Assembly: GCF_030818575.1 (NCBI RefSeq)
Contig: NZ_JAUTAL010000001.1
Span: 248,001-312,000, forward strand
Length of the DNA: 64,000 bases
Reading direction: 5' to 3'
DNA from: Chryseobacterium camelliae
GTDB lineage: Bacteria; Bacteroidota; Bacteroidia; Flavobacteriales; Weeksellaceae
The notes beneath the pieces are model-generated. The model did no database searches. It was not told the DNA's origin and saw nothing but the letters and a program-made list of their open reading frames with translations. The position numbers and the translations under genes were made by a program. Positions 38,746 to 47,331 of the stretch are shown here, piece by piece (position 1 is the stretch's first letter; each line of letters opens with the position of its first letter).

Positions 38746-39732
38746 ATGAGAATTCATTTTTTTGATCGACATATCATATCGGACACTATCAGCATAGAAA
38801 AAGTTTTTTCTGTAATAAAAAATTGTCTTGACAAGGAAGGGTTTGAGGTAAAAACATTTATGAATCCTTATCCTGGTTTATCACAAATGTTTAAAGCCAT
38901 GTTGTTTTTTAAACGGAATCAAGGAGATATCAACCATATCAGCGGAGATATCCATTGGGCTTGCTTATTATTAAACAGTAATAAAACCATTTTAACAATT
39001 CATGATCTTGTAGGAATAGGGAATTACAGTTCAAAGCTGAAAAAGTTTCTGTATAAACTGATATGGTTATATTTTCCTTTGAAGAAAGCTAAATTTATTA
39101 CTGTTATCTCGGAAAAGACAGAACAGGAAATTTTAAATTATTATCCCTGGGCCAAATCTAAAATAAGGGTAATCCATAATCCATTGACCAACGAACCCTT
39201 TTTTCGGGAGCCGGTAGAAAACGATAAATTTAAAATTTTGATTGTAGGTACTAGGCAAAATAAAAATGTAGAACGTATTCTTGAAGCTGTAAAAGATTTG
39301 GACATTGAAGTATTAATTGTTGGGGAAACAACTTCAGAACAGAATCAAAAAATCAAAACGAACAAATCTCTGACGTTTGTTAAAGGGTTTATTACTGATG
39401 AAGAATTAGTAGCGTTATACAGAACATGTGATGTCTTATGCTTTCCATCATTGTACGAAGGTTTTGGTATGCCTATAATTGAAGCTCAGTCTAATGGATG
39501 TGCCGTTATTACATCTGATATGGAACCAATGAGATCAGTTTCAGGTAATTCAGCTCTTTTGGTTGATCCATATAGTGTGGAGGATATTAGAGAGAAGATC
39601 CTTATTCTGATCCATGATTTTGAAAAGAGAAAAGAAATGGTAGCAAACGGCTATGAAAATGCAAAGCGCTTTTTACCTGAGGAAATAACCCGTCAATACA
39701 TTGAACTATATAAAGAAGTACTACATGGATAG
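38746..39732 (+). CDS. Glycosyltransferase family 4
   Basis: 328 aa from the ATG at 38746 (MRIHFFDRHI), one base after the wzy stop; an upstream in-frame ATG at 38689 lies inside wzy and is rejected. GT-B fold: the C-terminal domain has LIVGTRQNKNVERILEAV and FPSLYEGFGMPIIEAQSNG, the EX7E donor-binding motif. VISEKTEQEIL and IRVIHNPL are typical of the domain linker. Retaining glycosyltransferase, donor unknown. It overlaps the next gene by 8 bases. Confidence 0.88.
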   Translation: MRIHFFDRHIISDTISIEKVFSVIKNCLDKEGFEVKTFMNPYPGLSQMFKAMLFFKRNQGDINHISGDIHWACLLLNSNKTILTIHDLVGIGNYSSKLKKFLYKLIWLYFPLKKAKFITVISEKTEQEILNYYPWAKSKIRVIHNPLTNEPFFREPVENDKFKILIVGTRQNKNVERILEAVKDLDIEVLIVGETTSEQNQKIKTNKSLTFVKGFITDEELVALYRTCDVLCFPSLYEGFGMPIIEAQSNGCAVITSDMEPMRSVSGNSALLVDPYSVEDIREKILILIHDFEKRKEMVANGYENAKRFLPEEITRQYIELYKEVLHG

Positions 39733-40741
39733 GTCAATTCTTATAGATGCACTATACATTAATGATAGCGGAGGAAAGATACTATTGGATTTTTTAATTC
39801 AGAAGCTTGAAAAATCAGATAGAAAAGTTTTCTATCTCCTGGATAAAAGGCTTGAGGGACAAAATATTAAAATAAAAGCTGAAAATAAGTTGGTGTTCTT
39901 AAAAGCATCATTATATAATCGGAGGCTATTTTATACAACAAATAGAAAACTTTTTTCCACCGTACTATGTTTTGGTAATTTACCTCCAAACATCCGCTTA
40001 AAAGCCAAAGTATATACGTATTTTCATCAGCAGTTGTATATTCTGCTTCCTGAAACAGCATCGCTGAAGCAAAGGATTTCTTTTTTCCTTAAAAGGACAG
40101 TGCTTAAGTTTTTTTCTGTAAATACAGATTATTGGCTTCTTCAGACTGACCTGATCAAAACAAATTTTGAAAAAAAGTTTAATATCGCCCCCTCTAAAGT
40201 ATTGGTATACCCTTTTTATCCGCAGTTTAATGCAGGATTTAAAGCAGAACGGAAATCATTATCCTATGTTTACATCAGTAACGCCCCGGCACATAAAAAC
40301 CATATAAGGCTGATTAATGCTTTCTGCACTTTTTATGATGAATATAAACTAGGAACGCTCACTTTGACCGTGAGTAAAGAATTTCCTGAACTTTTAGCAC
40401 TAATAGAAGAAAAAATAACACAAAAATATCCTATTCGAAACCTCGGATTTATTGAGAGGAGTGAATTATCCAAAGTATATCAGGAATCAGAATATCTTAT
40501 ATACCCTTCTTTAGCAGAAAGTTTTGGGTTGGGATTGGTGGAAGCTATAGAAAACGGGTGTAAAGTTATTGGTGCCGATTTGCCATATACTTTTGCAGTT
40601 TGCACACCAAGTTTAACATTTAATCCGTTTGACGAAAAATCAATATCACAAGCTTTATCACTATCTTTGAAAAAAAATACAATACCTTCTGTTGCGAAGG
40701 TATCAAACAGAATTGATGAATTAATATCATTATTAGGATAA
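39725..40741 (+). CDS. Glycosyltransferase family 1/4-like
   Basis: 338 aa from the ATG at 39725 (MDRSILIDALYI). The C-terminal GT-B domain has VYISNAPAHKNHIRLINAF and YPSLAESFGLGLVEAIENG, an EX7E-type donor site. YTYFHQQLYI in the N-terminal domain is similar to other capsule GT4 enzymes. It overlaps the preceding gene by 8 bases and ends one base before the capE-like gene. One residue of the module I repeat is the likely role. Confidence 0.82.
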   Translation: MDRSILIDALYINDSGGKILLDFLIQKLEKSDRKVFYLLDKRLEGQNIKIKAENKLVFLKASLYNRRLFYTTNRKLFSTVLCFGNLPPNIRLKAKVYTYFHQQLYILLPETASLKQRISFFLKRTVLKFFSVNTDYWLLQTDLIKTNFEKKFNIAPSKVLVYPFYPQFNAGFKAERKSLSYVYISNAPAHKNHIRLINAFCTFYDEYKLGTLTLTVSKEFPELLALIEEKITQKYPIRNLGFIERSELSKVYQESEYLIYPSLAESFGLGLVEAIENGCKVIGADLPYTFAVCTPSLTFNPFDEKSISQALSLSLKKNTIPSVAKVSNRIDELISLLG

Positions 40742-40742
40742 T

Positions 40743-41777
40743 ATGAAAATCCAGAATAAAGTTTTACTTATAACAGGAGGTACAGGATCATTTGGTACCG
40801 CCGTTCTAAACAGGTTTTTACATACAAACCATTTCAAAGAAATCCGTATTTTTTCTCGTGACGAGAAAAAGCAGGATGACATGAGAAACTTATATAAAAA
40901 TGACAAAATTAAATATTATATTGGTGATGTTAGGGATTTTTCAAGTGTAGAACCGGCTACAAGAGGAGTAGATTATATCTTTCATGCGGCAGCATTAAAG
41001 CAGGTTCCTTCATGCGAATTTTTTCCAATGCAAGCAGTAAAAACTAATGTTGAGGGTACACAGAATGTCATTCGTGCAGCGGCGTCTAATAAGGTGCAGA
41101 AGGTAATTTGTTTATCGACAGATAAAGCAGCCTATCCGATTAATGCAATGGGTATTTCTAAAGCAATGATGGAAAAAGTAGCGGTTGCAGAATCCAGAAA
41201 TCTTAAAGACACCGTGGTTTGCCTTACTCGTTATGGAAATGTAATGGCTTCAAGAGGCTCTGTTATTCCACTGTTTTTAAATCAGATTCAAAAAGGTGAG
41301 CCTATTACTGTGACTGATCCTAATATGTCACGTTTCTTTATGTCATTGGATGATGCGGTAGATTTGGTACTATTTGCTTTTGAGAATGCCAATCCTGGTG
41401 ATCTTTTTGTCAATAAGGCTCCTGCAGGAAGTATCGGAGATTTAGCAAAAGCTTTAATAGAGCTTACAGGAAAAGAAGTTCCCATAAAAGTGATTGGCAC
41501 ACGCCACGGTGAGAAATTATATGAAACTTTGTGTACTCGCGAGGAAATGGCAAAAGCTGAAGATATGGGGAATTTCTACAGAGTTCCAGCAGATAACCGG
41601 GATCTGAATTATGCGCAATACTTTTCTGAAGGAGAGGAAGATGTTGCTCTTCTCGAAGACTATCATTCGCACAATACAGAACAGCAGGGTGTAGAAGGTC
41701 TTAAAAAGCTGATTTCAACCTTACCCTTGATTCGCAGAGAGGTTTTCGGTGAAGATGTCTTACAATATCCTTATTAA
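40743..41777 (+). CDS. capE: UDP-GlcNAc 4,6-dehydratase (5-inverting), CapE/FnlA/WbjB family
   Basis: 344 aa SDR enzyme, first step of UDP-N-acetyl-L-fucosamine synthesis. GGTGSFGTAVLNRFL binds NADP; the catalytic segment STDKAAYPINAMGISKAMMEK has the MxxxK version of the SDR motif used by 4,6-dehydratases. TRYGNVMASRGSVIPLF and GTRHGEKLYETL are CapE/FnlA signatures. Unlike the large membrane enzyme at 19919 it is soluble. The partners capF (42252) and capG (43432) follow, so the FucNAc pathway is complete here. Confidence 0.93.
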   Translation: MKIQNKVLLITGGTGSFGTAVLNRFLHTNHFKEIRIFSRDEKKQDDMRNLYKNDKIKYYIGDVRDFSSVEPATRGVDYIFHAAALKQVPSCEFFPMQAVKTNVEGTQNVIRAAASNKVQKVICLSTDKAAYPINAMGISKAMMEKVAVAESRNLKDTVVCLTRYGNVMASRGSVIPLFLNQIQKGEPITVTDPNMSRFFMSLDDAVDLVLFAFENANPGDLFVNKAPAGSIGDLAKALIELTGKEVPIKVIGTRHGEKLYETLCTREEMAKAEDMGNFYRVPADNRDLNYAQYFSEGEEDVALLEDYHSHNTEQQGVEGLKKLISTLPLIRREVFGEDVLQYPY

Positions 41778-41822
41778 AAAGATTTTAGTAAAAGATCTCA
41801 AGTAAAAATAAAGTAGTAGCTA

Positions 41823-42242
41823 ATGCTGTTAGGAGGTGAAAAATATCAGGACGAAAGAGGAATTATTACATTTAATAATGATTTTGAAGCCTTATCAATA
41901 AAATGAATTTATACTATTGAAAACCATTCTACACAAATTATTCGTGGCTGGCAAGGTCATAAAATCGAGCAGCGATGGTTTGCCTGTATGAAAGGAAGTT
42001 TTGAAATTTCTGTGATAGAGGTAGATGATTTCACAAATCCTTCAAAGGATTTGACAATCAAGAAATATATTTTAACTGATGAAGTATTAACTTATCTACA
42101 TATTCCTGCTGGATGTCTTACTGCAATTCAGGCTAAATTGGAAAACAGCAAATTACTGATTTTGGCGGATCACAAATTGGGAGAAATCAATGATGAATAC
42201 AGATTTGATTTAAATTATTTTAAAAAAGTCTATAAAAGATAA
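41823..42242 (+). pseudogene. WxcM-like sugar-modifying cupin, interrupted by an in-frame TGA
   Basis: From the ATG at 41823 the frame reads MLLGGEKYQDERGIITF and continues to a TGA at 41904-41906 (codon 28). It then runs open to 42242 with cupin-like features (STQIIRGWQGHKIEQRWF, then YLHIPAGCLTAIQ). Reading through gives a 139-aa protein of normal length for this small-cupin family. A single change (for example from AGA or CGA, arginine) would explain the stop. An in-frame ATG at 41988 could only make the last 84 residues, lacking the first strands. Between capE and capF. Confidence 0.82.
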
Positions 42243-42251
42243 ACATAAAAG

Positions 42252-43376
42252 ATGAAAAAAATCGGAATTACCGGTCAGAATGGTTTTGTAGGAAGGCATT
42301 TATACAATACTTTAGGACTGTACCCTGAAGAATTTCAAAGAGTAGATTTCCAGAAAGAATATTTTGAACAAGAGCATAAATTAGATCAGTTTGTTTTACA
42401 ATGTGATGTTATTGTACATTTAGCAGCAATAAACCGTCACGGAAATGAGCAATTCATATATGAAACCAACATAGGTCTGGCTCAGAAATTAGTTGATTCT
42501 TTAAGCAGAACAGGCTCAAAAGCTCATGTGATGATTTCTTCTTCTACTCAGGAAGAAAAAGATAATCTTTACGGAAAATCAAAAAAAGAGGGCAGACAGA
42601 TTTTGGCAAATTGGGCAGATGAAAATGGTGCAAAAATGACGGGGCTAATTATACCTAATGTTTTCGGAGCATTTGGGAAGCCTTTTTACAACTCATTTAT
42701 TGCAACTTTCAGTTATCAGCTAACGCATGGAGAAACACCAACGATTGCAAATGATGGTGAGGTTAAATTAATATATGTGCAGGAGCTGGTAGAAATCATC
42801 ATCAGCGAAATAAGAGGAGGGATTGGCCAAGTTGAATATTTTGTTGAACCTACTGCCATTAAAAAAGTGTCTGAGGTTTTAGCATTCCTGAATGATTATA
42901 AGACTAAATATTTCGATGGCGGAGAAATTCCGGTAATCAATAATATCTTTGAGCATAATTTGTTCAATACTTACCGCTCTTATATTGACTATAAAAACCA
43001 TTTTCCGGTAAAGTTTACACAACATACAGACCCTCGTGGAGCTTTTGTTGAAGTGATTCGTTTAGGGATTGGTGGACAATGCTCATTTTCTACAACCGTA
43101 CCCGGAATCACCAGGGGTAATCATTATCATACTAGAAAAATTGAGCGTTTTGCTGTAATCAAAGGAAAAGCTTTAATTCAATTGAGAAAAATTGATTCAG
43201 ATGAAATTCTTGATTTTTATCTTGATGGAAGTGAGCCGGCTTATGTTGACATGCCCATCTGGTATACTCATAGTATTCAAAATATAGGTGAAGAAGAATT
43301 ATATACTATTTTTTGGATTAATGAAGCTTTTAATCCTGAAAATGCAGATACATATTTTGTAGAGGTTAAAAAATAA
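42252..43376 (+). CDS. capF: Bifunctional epimerase/reductase of UDP-L-FucNAc synthesis, CapF/FnlB/WbjC family
   Basis: 374 aa, close to Staphylococcus aureus CapF. The N-terminal SDR domain starts with GITGQNGFVGRHLY and has YGKSKKEGRQ as the YxxxK motif; it reduces the C4 ketone. The C-terminal cupin (from about 250) contains RGNHYHTRKIERF, the metal-binding part that performs C3 epimerisation. Ends with IFWINEAFNPENADTYF, typical for the family. About 10 bases after the broken cupin gene. Confidence 0.94.
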   Translation: MKKIGITGQNGFVGRHLYNTLGLYPEEFQRVDFQKEYFEQEHKLDQFVLQCDVIVHLAAINRHGNEQFIYETNIGLAQKLVDSLSRTGSKAHVMISSSTQEEKDNLYGKSKKEGRQILANWADENGAKMTGLIIPNVFGAFGKPFYNSFIATFSYQLTHGETPTIANDGEVKLIYVQELVEIIISEIRGGIGQVEYFVEPTAIKKVSEVLAFLNDYKTKYFDGGEIPVINNIFEHNLFNTYRSYIDYKNHFPVKFTQHTDPRGAFVEVIRLGIGGQCSFSTTVPGITRGNHYHTRKIERFAVIKGKALIQLRKIDSDEILDFYLDGSEPAYVDMPIWYTHSIQNIGEEELYTIFWINEAFNPENADTYFVEVKK

Positions 43377-43431
43377 TTTAAAACTGCTGAAAGCTATCTA
43401 TGAGCTAGAGCCAACAACAATAAGTAATACA

Positions 43432-44571
43432 ATGAAAAAACTTAAAGTAATGACGGTCGTAGGAACAAGGCCGGAAATTATTAGATTGTCAAGAGTATTG
43501 GACGCCTTGGATACATCCGAAGCAATAGAACATACTATCGTTCATACTGGCCAGAATTACGACTATGAACTGAATCAGATCTTTTTTGACGATTTAGGAC
43601 TTCGTAAACCGGACTATTTTTTAGAAGCCGCAGGAAAGACTGCTACAGAAACAGTAGGAAATATTTTAATTAAGATTGATCCTCTACTTGAAGAACTTAA
43701 ACCTGATGCATTTTTGGTTTTAGGTGATACCAATTCTTGTTTATGTGCCATCCCGGCAAAGAAAAGGCATATCCCAATTTTCCATATGGAAGCTGGAAAC
43801 AGATGCTTCGATCAGAGGGTTCCTGAAGAAACCAACCGTAAAATTGTCGATCATACCTCGGATATTAATTTGACATATTCAGACATTGCAAGAGAATATC
43901 TGTTAAGAGAAGGTTTGCCTGCAGACAGAATTATTAAAACCGGTTCACCGATGTTTGAGGTTCTAACTCATTATTTACCTCAGATTAACGCATCAAAAGT
44001 TCTCGAAAAATTAAATTTACAACAAGATAAATTTTTTGTAGTGTCATCACACAGAGAAGAGAATATCAATTATGAAAAAAATTTCAGAGGTTTAATGGAT
44101 TCTTTAAATGCCATCGCAGAAAAGTATAAATATCCTATTATTGTTTCTACGCATCCCCGGACAAAAAATATGATTGATAAAATGAAGATCGATATGCGTC
44201 CTGAAATCCAGTTCTTAAAGCCTTTGGGCTTCCATGATTATAATGCTTTGCAGAAAAATGCATATGCTGTACTTTCAGATTCTGGAACGATTTCTGAAGA
44301 GTCTTCCATATTAAATTTTAGAGCTTTAAATATACGGCAGGCTCATGAAAGGCCAGAAGCGATGGAAGAGGCGAGTGTAATGATGGTAGGTCTATCACCA
44401 GAGCGTATTTTACAAGGGTTGACTCAAGTTTTACAGCAAAAAGTTGGTGAAGAAAGAAATTTTAGAAAAGTTTCTGATTATTCGATGCCAAACGTTTCGG
44501 ATAAATTAGTTCGAATTATTATTTCTTATACAGATTATATTAAAAGGACGGTTTGGTCTGAGGAAATTTAG
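43432..44571 (+). CDS. capG: UDP-N-acetyl-hexosamine 2-epimerase (non-hydrolysing), CapG/FnlC/WbjD
   Basis: 379 aa, GT-B-like epimerase that yields UDP-N-acetyl-L-fucosamine as the third step after capE and capF. TVVGTRPEIIRLSRVL at the N-terminus, HTGQNYDYELNQIFFDDL, and MEAGNRCFDQRVPEETNRKI with the conserved Glu-Arg pair are typical; SDSGTISEESSIL forms the second nucleotide-binding loop. WbjD-type rather than WecB is inferred from its place after capEF. It ends two bases before the transferase gene. Confidence 0.94.
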   Translation: MKKLKVMTVVGTRPEIIRLSRVLDALDTSEAIEHTIVHTGQNYDYELNQIFFDDLGLRKPDYFLEAAGKTATETVGNILIKIDPLLEELKPDAFLVLGDTNSCLCAIPAKKRHIPIFHMEAGNRCFDQRVPEETNRKIVDHTSDINLTYSDIAREYLLREGLPADRIIKTGSPMFEVLTHYLPQINASKVLEKLNLQQDKFFVVSSHREENINYEKNFRGLMDSLNAIAEKYKYPIIVSTHPRTKNMIDKMKIDMRPEIQFLKPLGFHDYNALQKNAYAVLSDSGTISEESSILNFRALNIRQAHERPEAMEEASVMMVGLSPERILQGLTQVLQQKVGEERNFRKVSDYSMPNVSDKLVRIIISYTDYIKRTVWSEEI

Positions 44572-44573
44572 AT

Positions 44574-45785
44574 GTGAATATTTTAATAATTACCCAATAT
44601 TTTTATCCCGAAAATTTTAAAAGCAACGATTTAGCTTTTGAACTAAAGAATCGTGGACATAATGTAACTGTTTTAACAGGAATACCAAATTATCCTGAAG
44701 GCAAAATATTTGATGGATATGGCTTTTTTAAAAATAAAAAGCAAGTCATAAATGGTGTAAGAGTAATAAGGTCATTACTGTTACCAAGAGGAAAAGGTGG
44801 TGGCTTACGCTTATTTACAAATTATTACAGCTTCGCTTTTTTTGCATCCATAAAAGCTTTTTTCCTTGGAATAAATAATCGGTTTGATGCCATTATTGTA
44901 CATGAACCTTCACCTATAACACAATATTATCCAGCTTTACTCATGAACAAACTGTGGAAAATACCTGTTTATTTTTGGGTAATGGATTTGTGGCCGGAAA
45001 GTTTATCTATTGCTGGAGGTATTAAAAATAAATTTATTCTAAATTATTATTCCAAGGTTATTAAAAACTTTTACAAAAATGCTGAAAAATTATTAGTAAC
45101 CTCTAAAGGTTTTAGAAGTGCAATCAATGAAAAAGGAGATTTTGATGATAAGATAGTATATTTTCCAAATTGGGCTGAAGATTCTATTTCAGATGGTAAT
45201 AAAGATTTTCCCATTCCAAAAATGCCTGACGGATTTAAAGTTATGTTTGCCGGAAACATTGGCGAAGCTCAGGATCTGGAAAATATTATGAAAGCGGCAG
45301 TTCAATTGAAGGCCAATAAAAACATTAAATTTATTTTGGTTGGAGACGGAAGAAAAATGCCATTTGTTAAAAATTTTATTGAAGAACATAAACTTACCGA
45401 TACGGTTTCAGTTATGGGAAGATTTCCTGTTGAAGCAATGTCTAGTTTTTTTGATAAAGCAGATATAATGCTTGTTACTTTAAAGGATGATCCCATATTT
45501 AATTTAACTGTTCCAGCCAAATTACAGGCATATATGAGTGCTTCAAAACCTGTGATTGCGATGCTGAATGGAGAAGGAGCACAGAATGTCATTGATGCTG
45601 AATGTGGTTTTGTAGTTGCGGCTGGAGATTATTCTTCATTAGCGAAAACAATATTAACTGCATCAGAATTATCATATGAACAATTACAAAAATTGGGGAG
45701 TAACAGCAGGAAGTATTATGAAATGAATTTTAAAATGTCTGCATGTATATCTAATTTAGAAAGTATAATTTCAAAAGAAAACTGA
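44574..45785 (+). CDS. Glycosyltransferase family 4, WbuB-like (probable L-FucNAc transferase)
   Basis: 403 aa with a GTG start two bases after capG. MNILIITQYFYPENFKSNDLAFEL and GIPNYPEGKIFDGYG are characteristic of WbuB-type enzymes, which in E. coli and Pseudomonas loci follow the FucNAc pathway genes and transfer L-FucNAc. The GT-B C-terminal domain has FAGNIGEAQDLENIMKAA and VPAKLQAYMSASKPVIAM. FucNAc specificity is inferred from gene order and resemblance. Confidence 0.88.
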   Translation: MNILIITQYFYPENFKSNDLAFELKNRGHNVTVLTGIPNYPEGKIFDGYGFFKNKKQVINGVRVIRSLLLPRGKGGGLRLFTNYYSFAFFASIKAFFLGINNRFDAIIVHEPSPITQYYPALLMNKLWKIPVYFWVMDLWPESLSIAGGIKNKFILNYYSKVIKNFYKNAEKLLVTSKGFRSAINEKGDFDDKIVYFPNWAEDSISDGNKDFPIPKMPDGFKVMFAGNIGEAQDLENIMKAAVQLKANKNIKFILVGDGRKMPFVKNFIEEHKLTDTVSVMGRFPVEAMSSFFDKADIMLVTLKDDPIFNLTVPAKLQAYMSASKPVIAMLNGEGAQNVIDAECGFVVAAGDYSSLAKTILTASELSYEQLQKLGSNSRKYYEMNFKMSACISNLESIISKEN

Positions 45786-45797
45786 TTACTCTATTTT

Positions 45798-46706
45798 ATG
45801 AAAACAACTATTACAGGCTCTTCCGGCTTCATCGGCAAAAATCTTTCTGCCTTTCTCACCGATAAAGGGCACATGATTTATCCTTTGAGCCTGCGGGATC
45901 AAGACTGGAAGAAACATATAAATATGGATGGTGATGCAATAATCCATCTTGCCGGAAAAGCTCATGACACAGAAAATGCGTCTGATCCGGAAGAATATTT
46001 TAGAGTAAATACGGATCTTACCATAGAATTATTTAATGAGTTTTTAAGATCAGAAAGCAGAGACTTTTTCTATTTCTCATCTGTTAAGGCAGTAGCGGAT
46101 AGTGTAGAGGGTATTTTGGATGAAAGCATAAGTCCGAGTCCGTTAACTCCTTACGGAAAATCAAAACTGAAAGCAGAACGATACATATTGGATGCTGATG
46201 TACCTGCCGGGAAAAGAGTTTTTATCATCCGTCCATGCATGGTACATGGGCCGGGCAATAAAGGTAACCTCAACTTATTGTATAAAATAGTTGAAAAAGG
46301 TCTTCCCTGGCCGCTGGCTGCATTCGAAAATCGCCGGTCATTTTTAAGTATTGATAATCTTATTTTTATAATTGCCGGGATGCTCGAACATAAGAATATT
46401 CCTTCCGGAGTTTATCATTTGGCTGACGATAAATCGCTGTCTACTAATGAATTAATTCAAACGGTGAATCTTGCTTTGGACAAAAAGCCAAAACTTTGGA
46501 GAATATCAAAAAAAGTAATTGAAAACATAGCACGTTTAGGCGATCGATTCAGGCTTCCGCTAAACTCTGAAAGATTGAAAAAGCTTACTGAATCCTACGT
46601 TGTTTCTAACCTAAAGATCAAATCAGCTTTGGGCATTGAAAAATTACCTTTGTCACCAGAAGAAGGACTTATCAAAACCATTAAAAGCTTTAGGAAAGAA
46701 AAGTAA
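45798..46706 (+). CDS. NAD-dependent epimerase/dehydratase, WbpV-like nucleotide-sugar 4-reductase or epimerase
   Basis: 302 aa extended SDR. TGSSGFIGKNLS binds the cofactor; YFSSVKAVAD holds the serine, and LTPYGKSKLKAE the YxxxK motif. HLAGKAHDTENASDPEEYF and RPCMVHGPGNKGNL are typical of the WbpV/WbpK-like group that often precedes an initiating sugar transferase. It may reduce the 4-keto product of the 19919 dehydratase to a 6-deoxy-HexNAc such as QuiNAc or D-FucNAc. The specific product is not resolved. Confidence 0.85.
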   Translation: MKTTITGSSGFIGKNLSAFLTDKGHMIYPLSLRDQDWKKHINMDGDAIIHLAGKAHDTENASDPEEYFRVNTDLTIELFNEFLRSESRDFFYFSSVKAVADSVEGILDESISPSPLTPYGKSKLKAERYILDADVPAGKRVFIIRPCMVHGPGNKGNLNLLYKIVEKGLPWPLAAFENRRSFLSIDNLIFIIAGMLEHKNIPSGVYHLADDKSLSTNELIQTVNLALDKKPKLWRISKKVIENIARLGDRFRLPLNSERLKKLTESYVVSNLKIKSALGIEKLPLSPEEGLIKTIKSFRKEK

Positions 46707-46736
46707 TATTTTATACTTGCAATAAATAATAAATTT

Positions 46737-47288
46737 ATGATCCGGATTTTCGATTTTCTATTTTCTTTTTTGGGCTTATTGTTTCTGTGGCCAGTATTAG
46801 TGATATTGTATATTATTGGCCTGTTCGATACAGGATCACCGATTTTTGTACAGGAAAGAGTAGGGCGCTATAAGAAGCCATTTAAGCTGATTAAATTCAG
46901 GACTATGCATGTCAATACTCAATCAGTGGCTACCCATCTTTCTAGCAGTTCGTCCGTGACGAAATTCGGAAGTTTTTTAAGAAAATCCAAATTAGATGAA
47001 TTGCCTCAGTTGATCAACGTTCTGAAAGGAGACATGAGCCTTGTGGGGCCACGGCCTAATCTTTTTAACCAGACAGAGCTGATCGCAGAAAGGGACAAAA
47101 GAGGGGTGTATAATTTCCTTCCGGGGATTACAGGTCTTGCTCAGGTCAATGAAATTGACATGTCCACTCCGGTTGAGCTGTCAGAGAAAGATGCTGAAAT
47201 GTTGCAGAATCTCACAGTGTCAGATTATTTCAGATACATTTTTGCCACAGTATCAGGAAAAGGGTCAGGAGACCGGATAAAAAAATAA
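46737..47288 (+). CDS. Initiating phosphoglycosyl transferase, small PglC-like (module I)
   Basis: 183 aa, transfers a sugar-1-phosphate to undecaprenyl phosphate. One N-terminal re-entrant hydrophobic helix (about 5-28), then FVQERVGRYKKPFKLIKFRTM, the catalytic Asp-Glu dyad in KSKLDELPQLINVLKGDMSLVGPRP, and LPGITGLAQVN. This is the minimal monotopic form (PglC/WcaJ catalytic core). Positioned between a WbpV-like enzyme and a PglE-like aminotransferase, it likely loads a UDP-diNAcBac-like or QuiNAc-type sugar. Two further transferases of this family are at 48610 and 57250. Confidence 0.93.
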   Translation: MIRIFDFLFSFLGLLFLWPVLVILYIIGLFDTGSPIFVQERVGRYKKPFKLIKFRTMHVNTQSVATHLSSSSSVTKFGSFLRKSKLDELPQLINVLKGDMSLVGPRPNLFNQTELIAERDKRGVYNFLPGITGLAQVNEIDMSTPVELSEKDAEMLQNLTVSDYFRYIFATVSGKGSGDRIKK

Positions 47289-47331
47289 GTTATTTTGATT
47301 AATTTTTTAATTTTAAGCATAAAATTATTGA

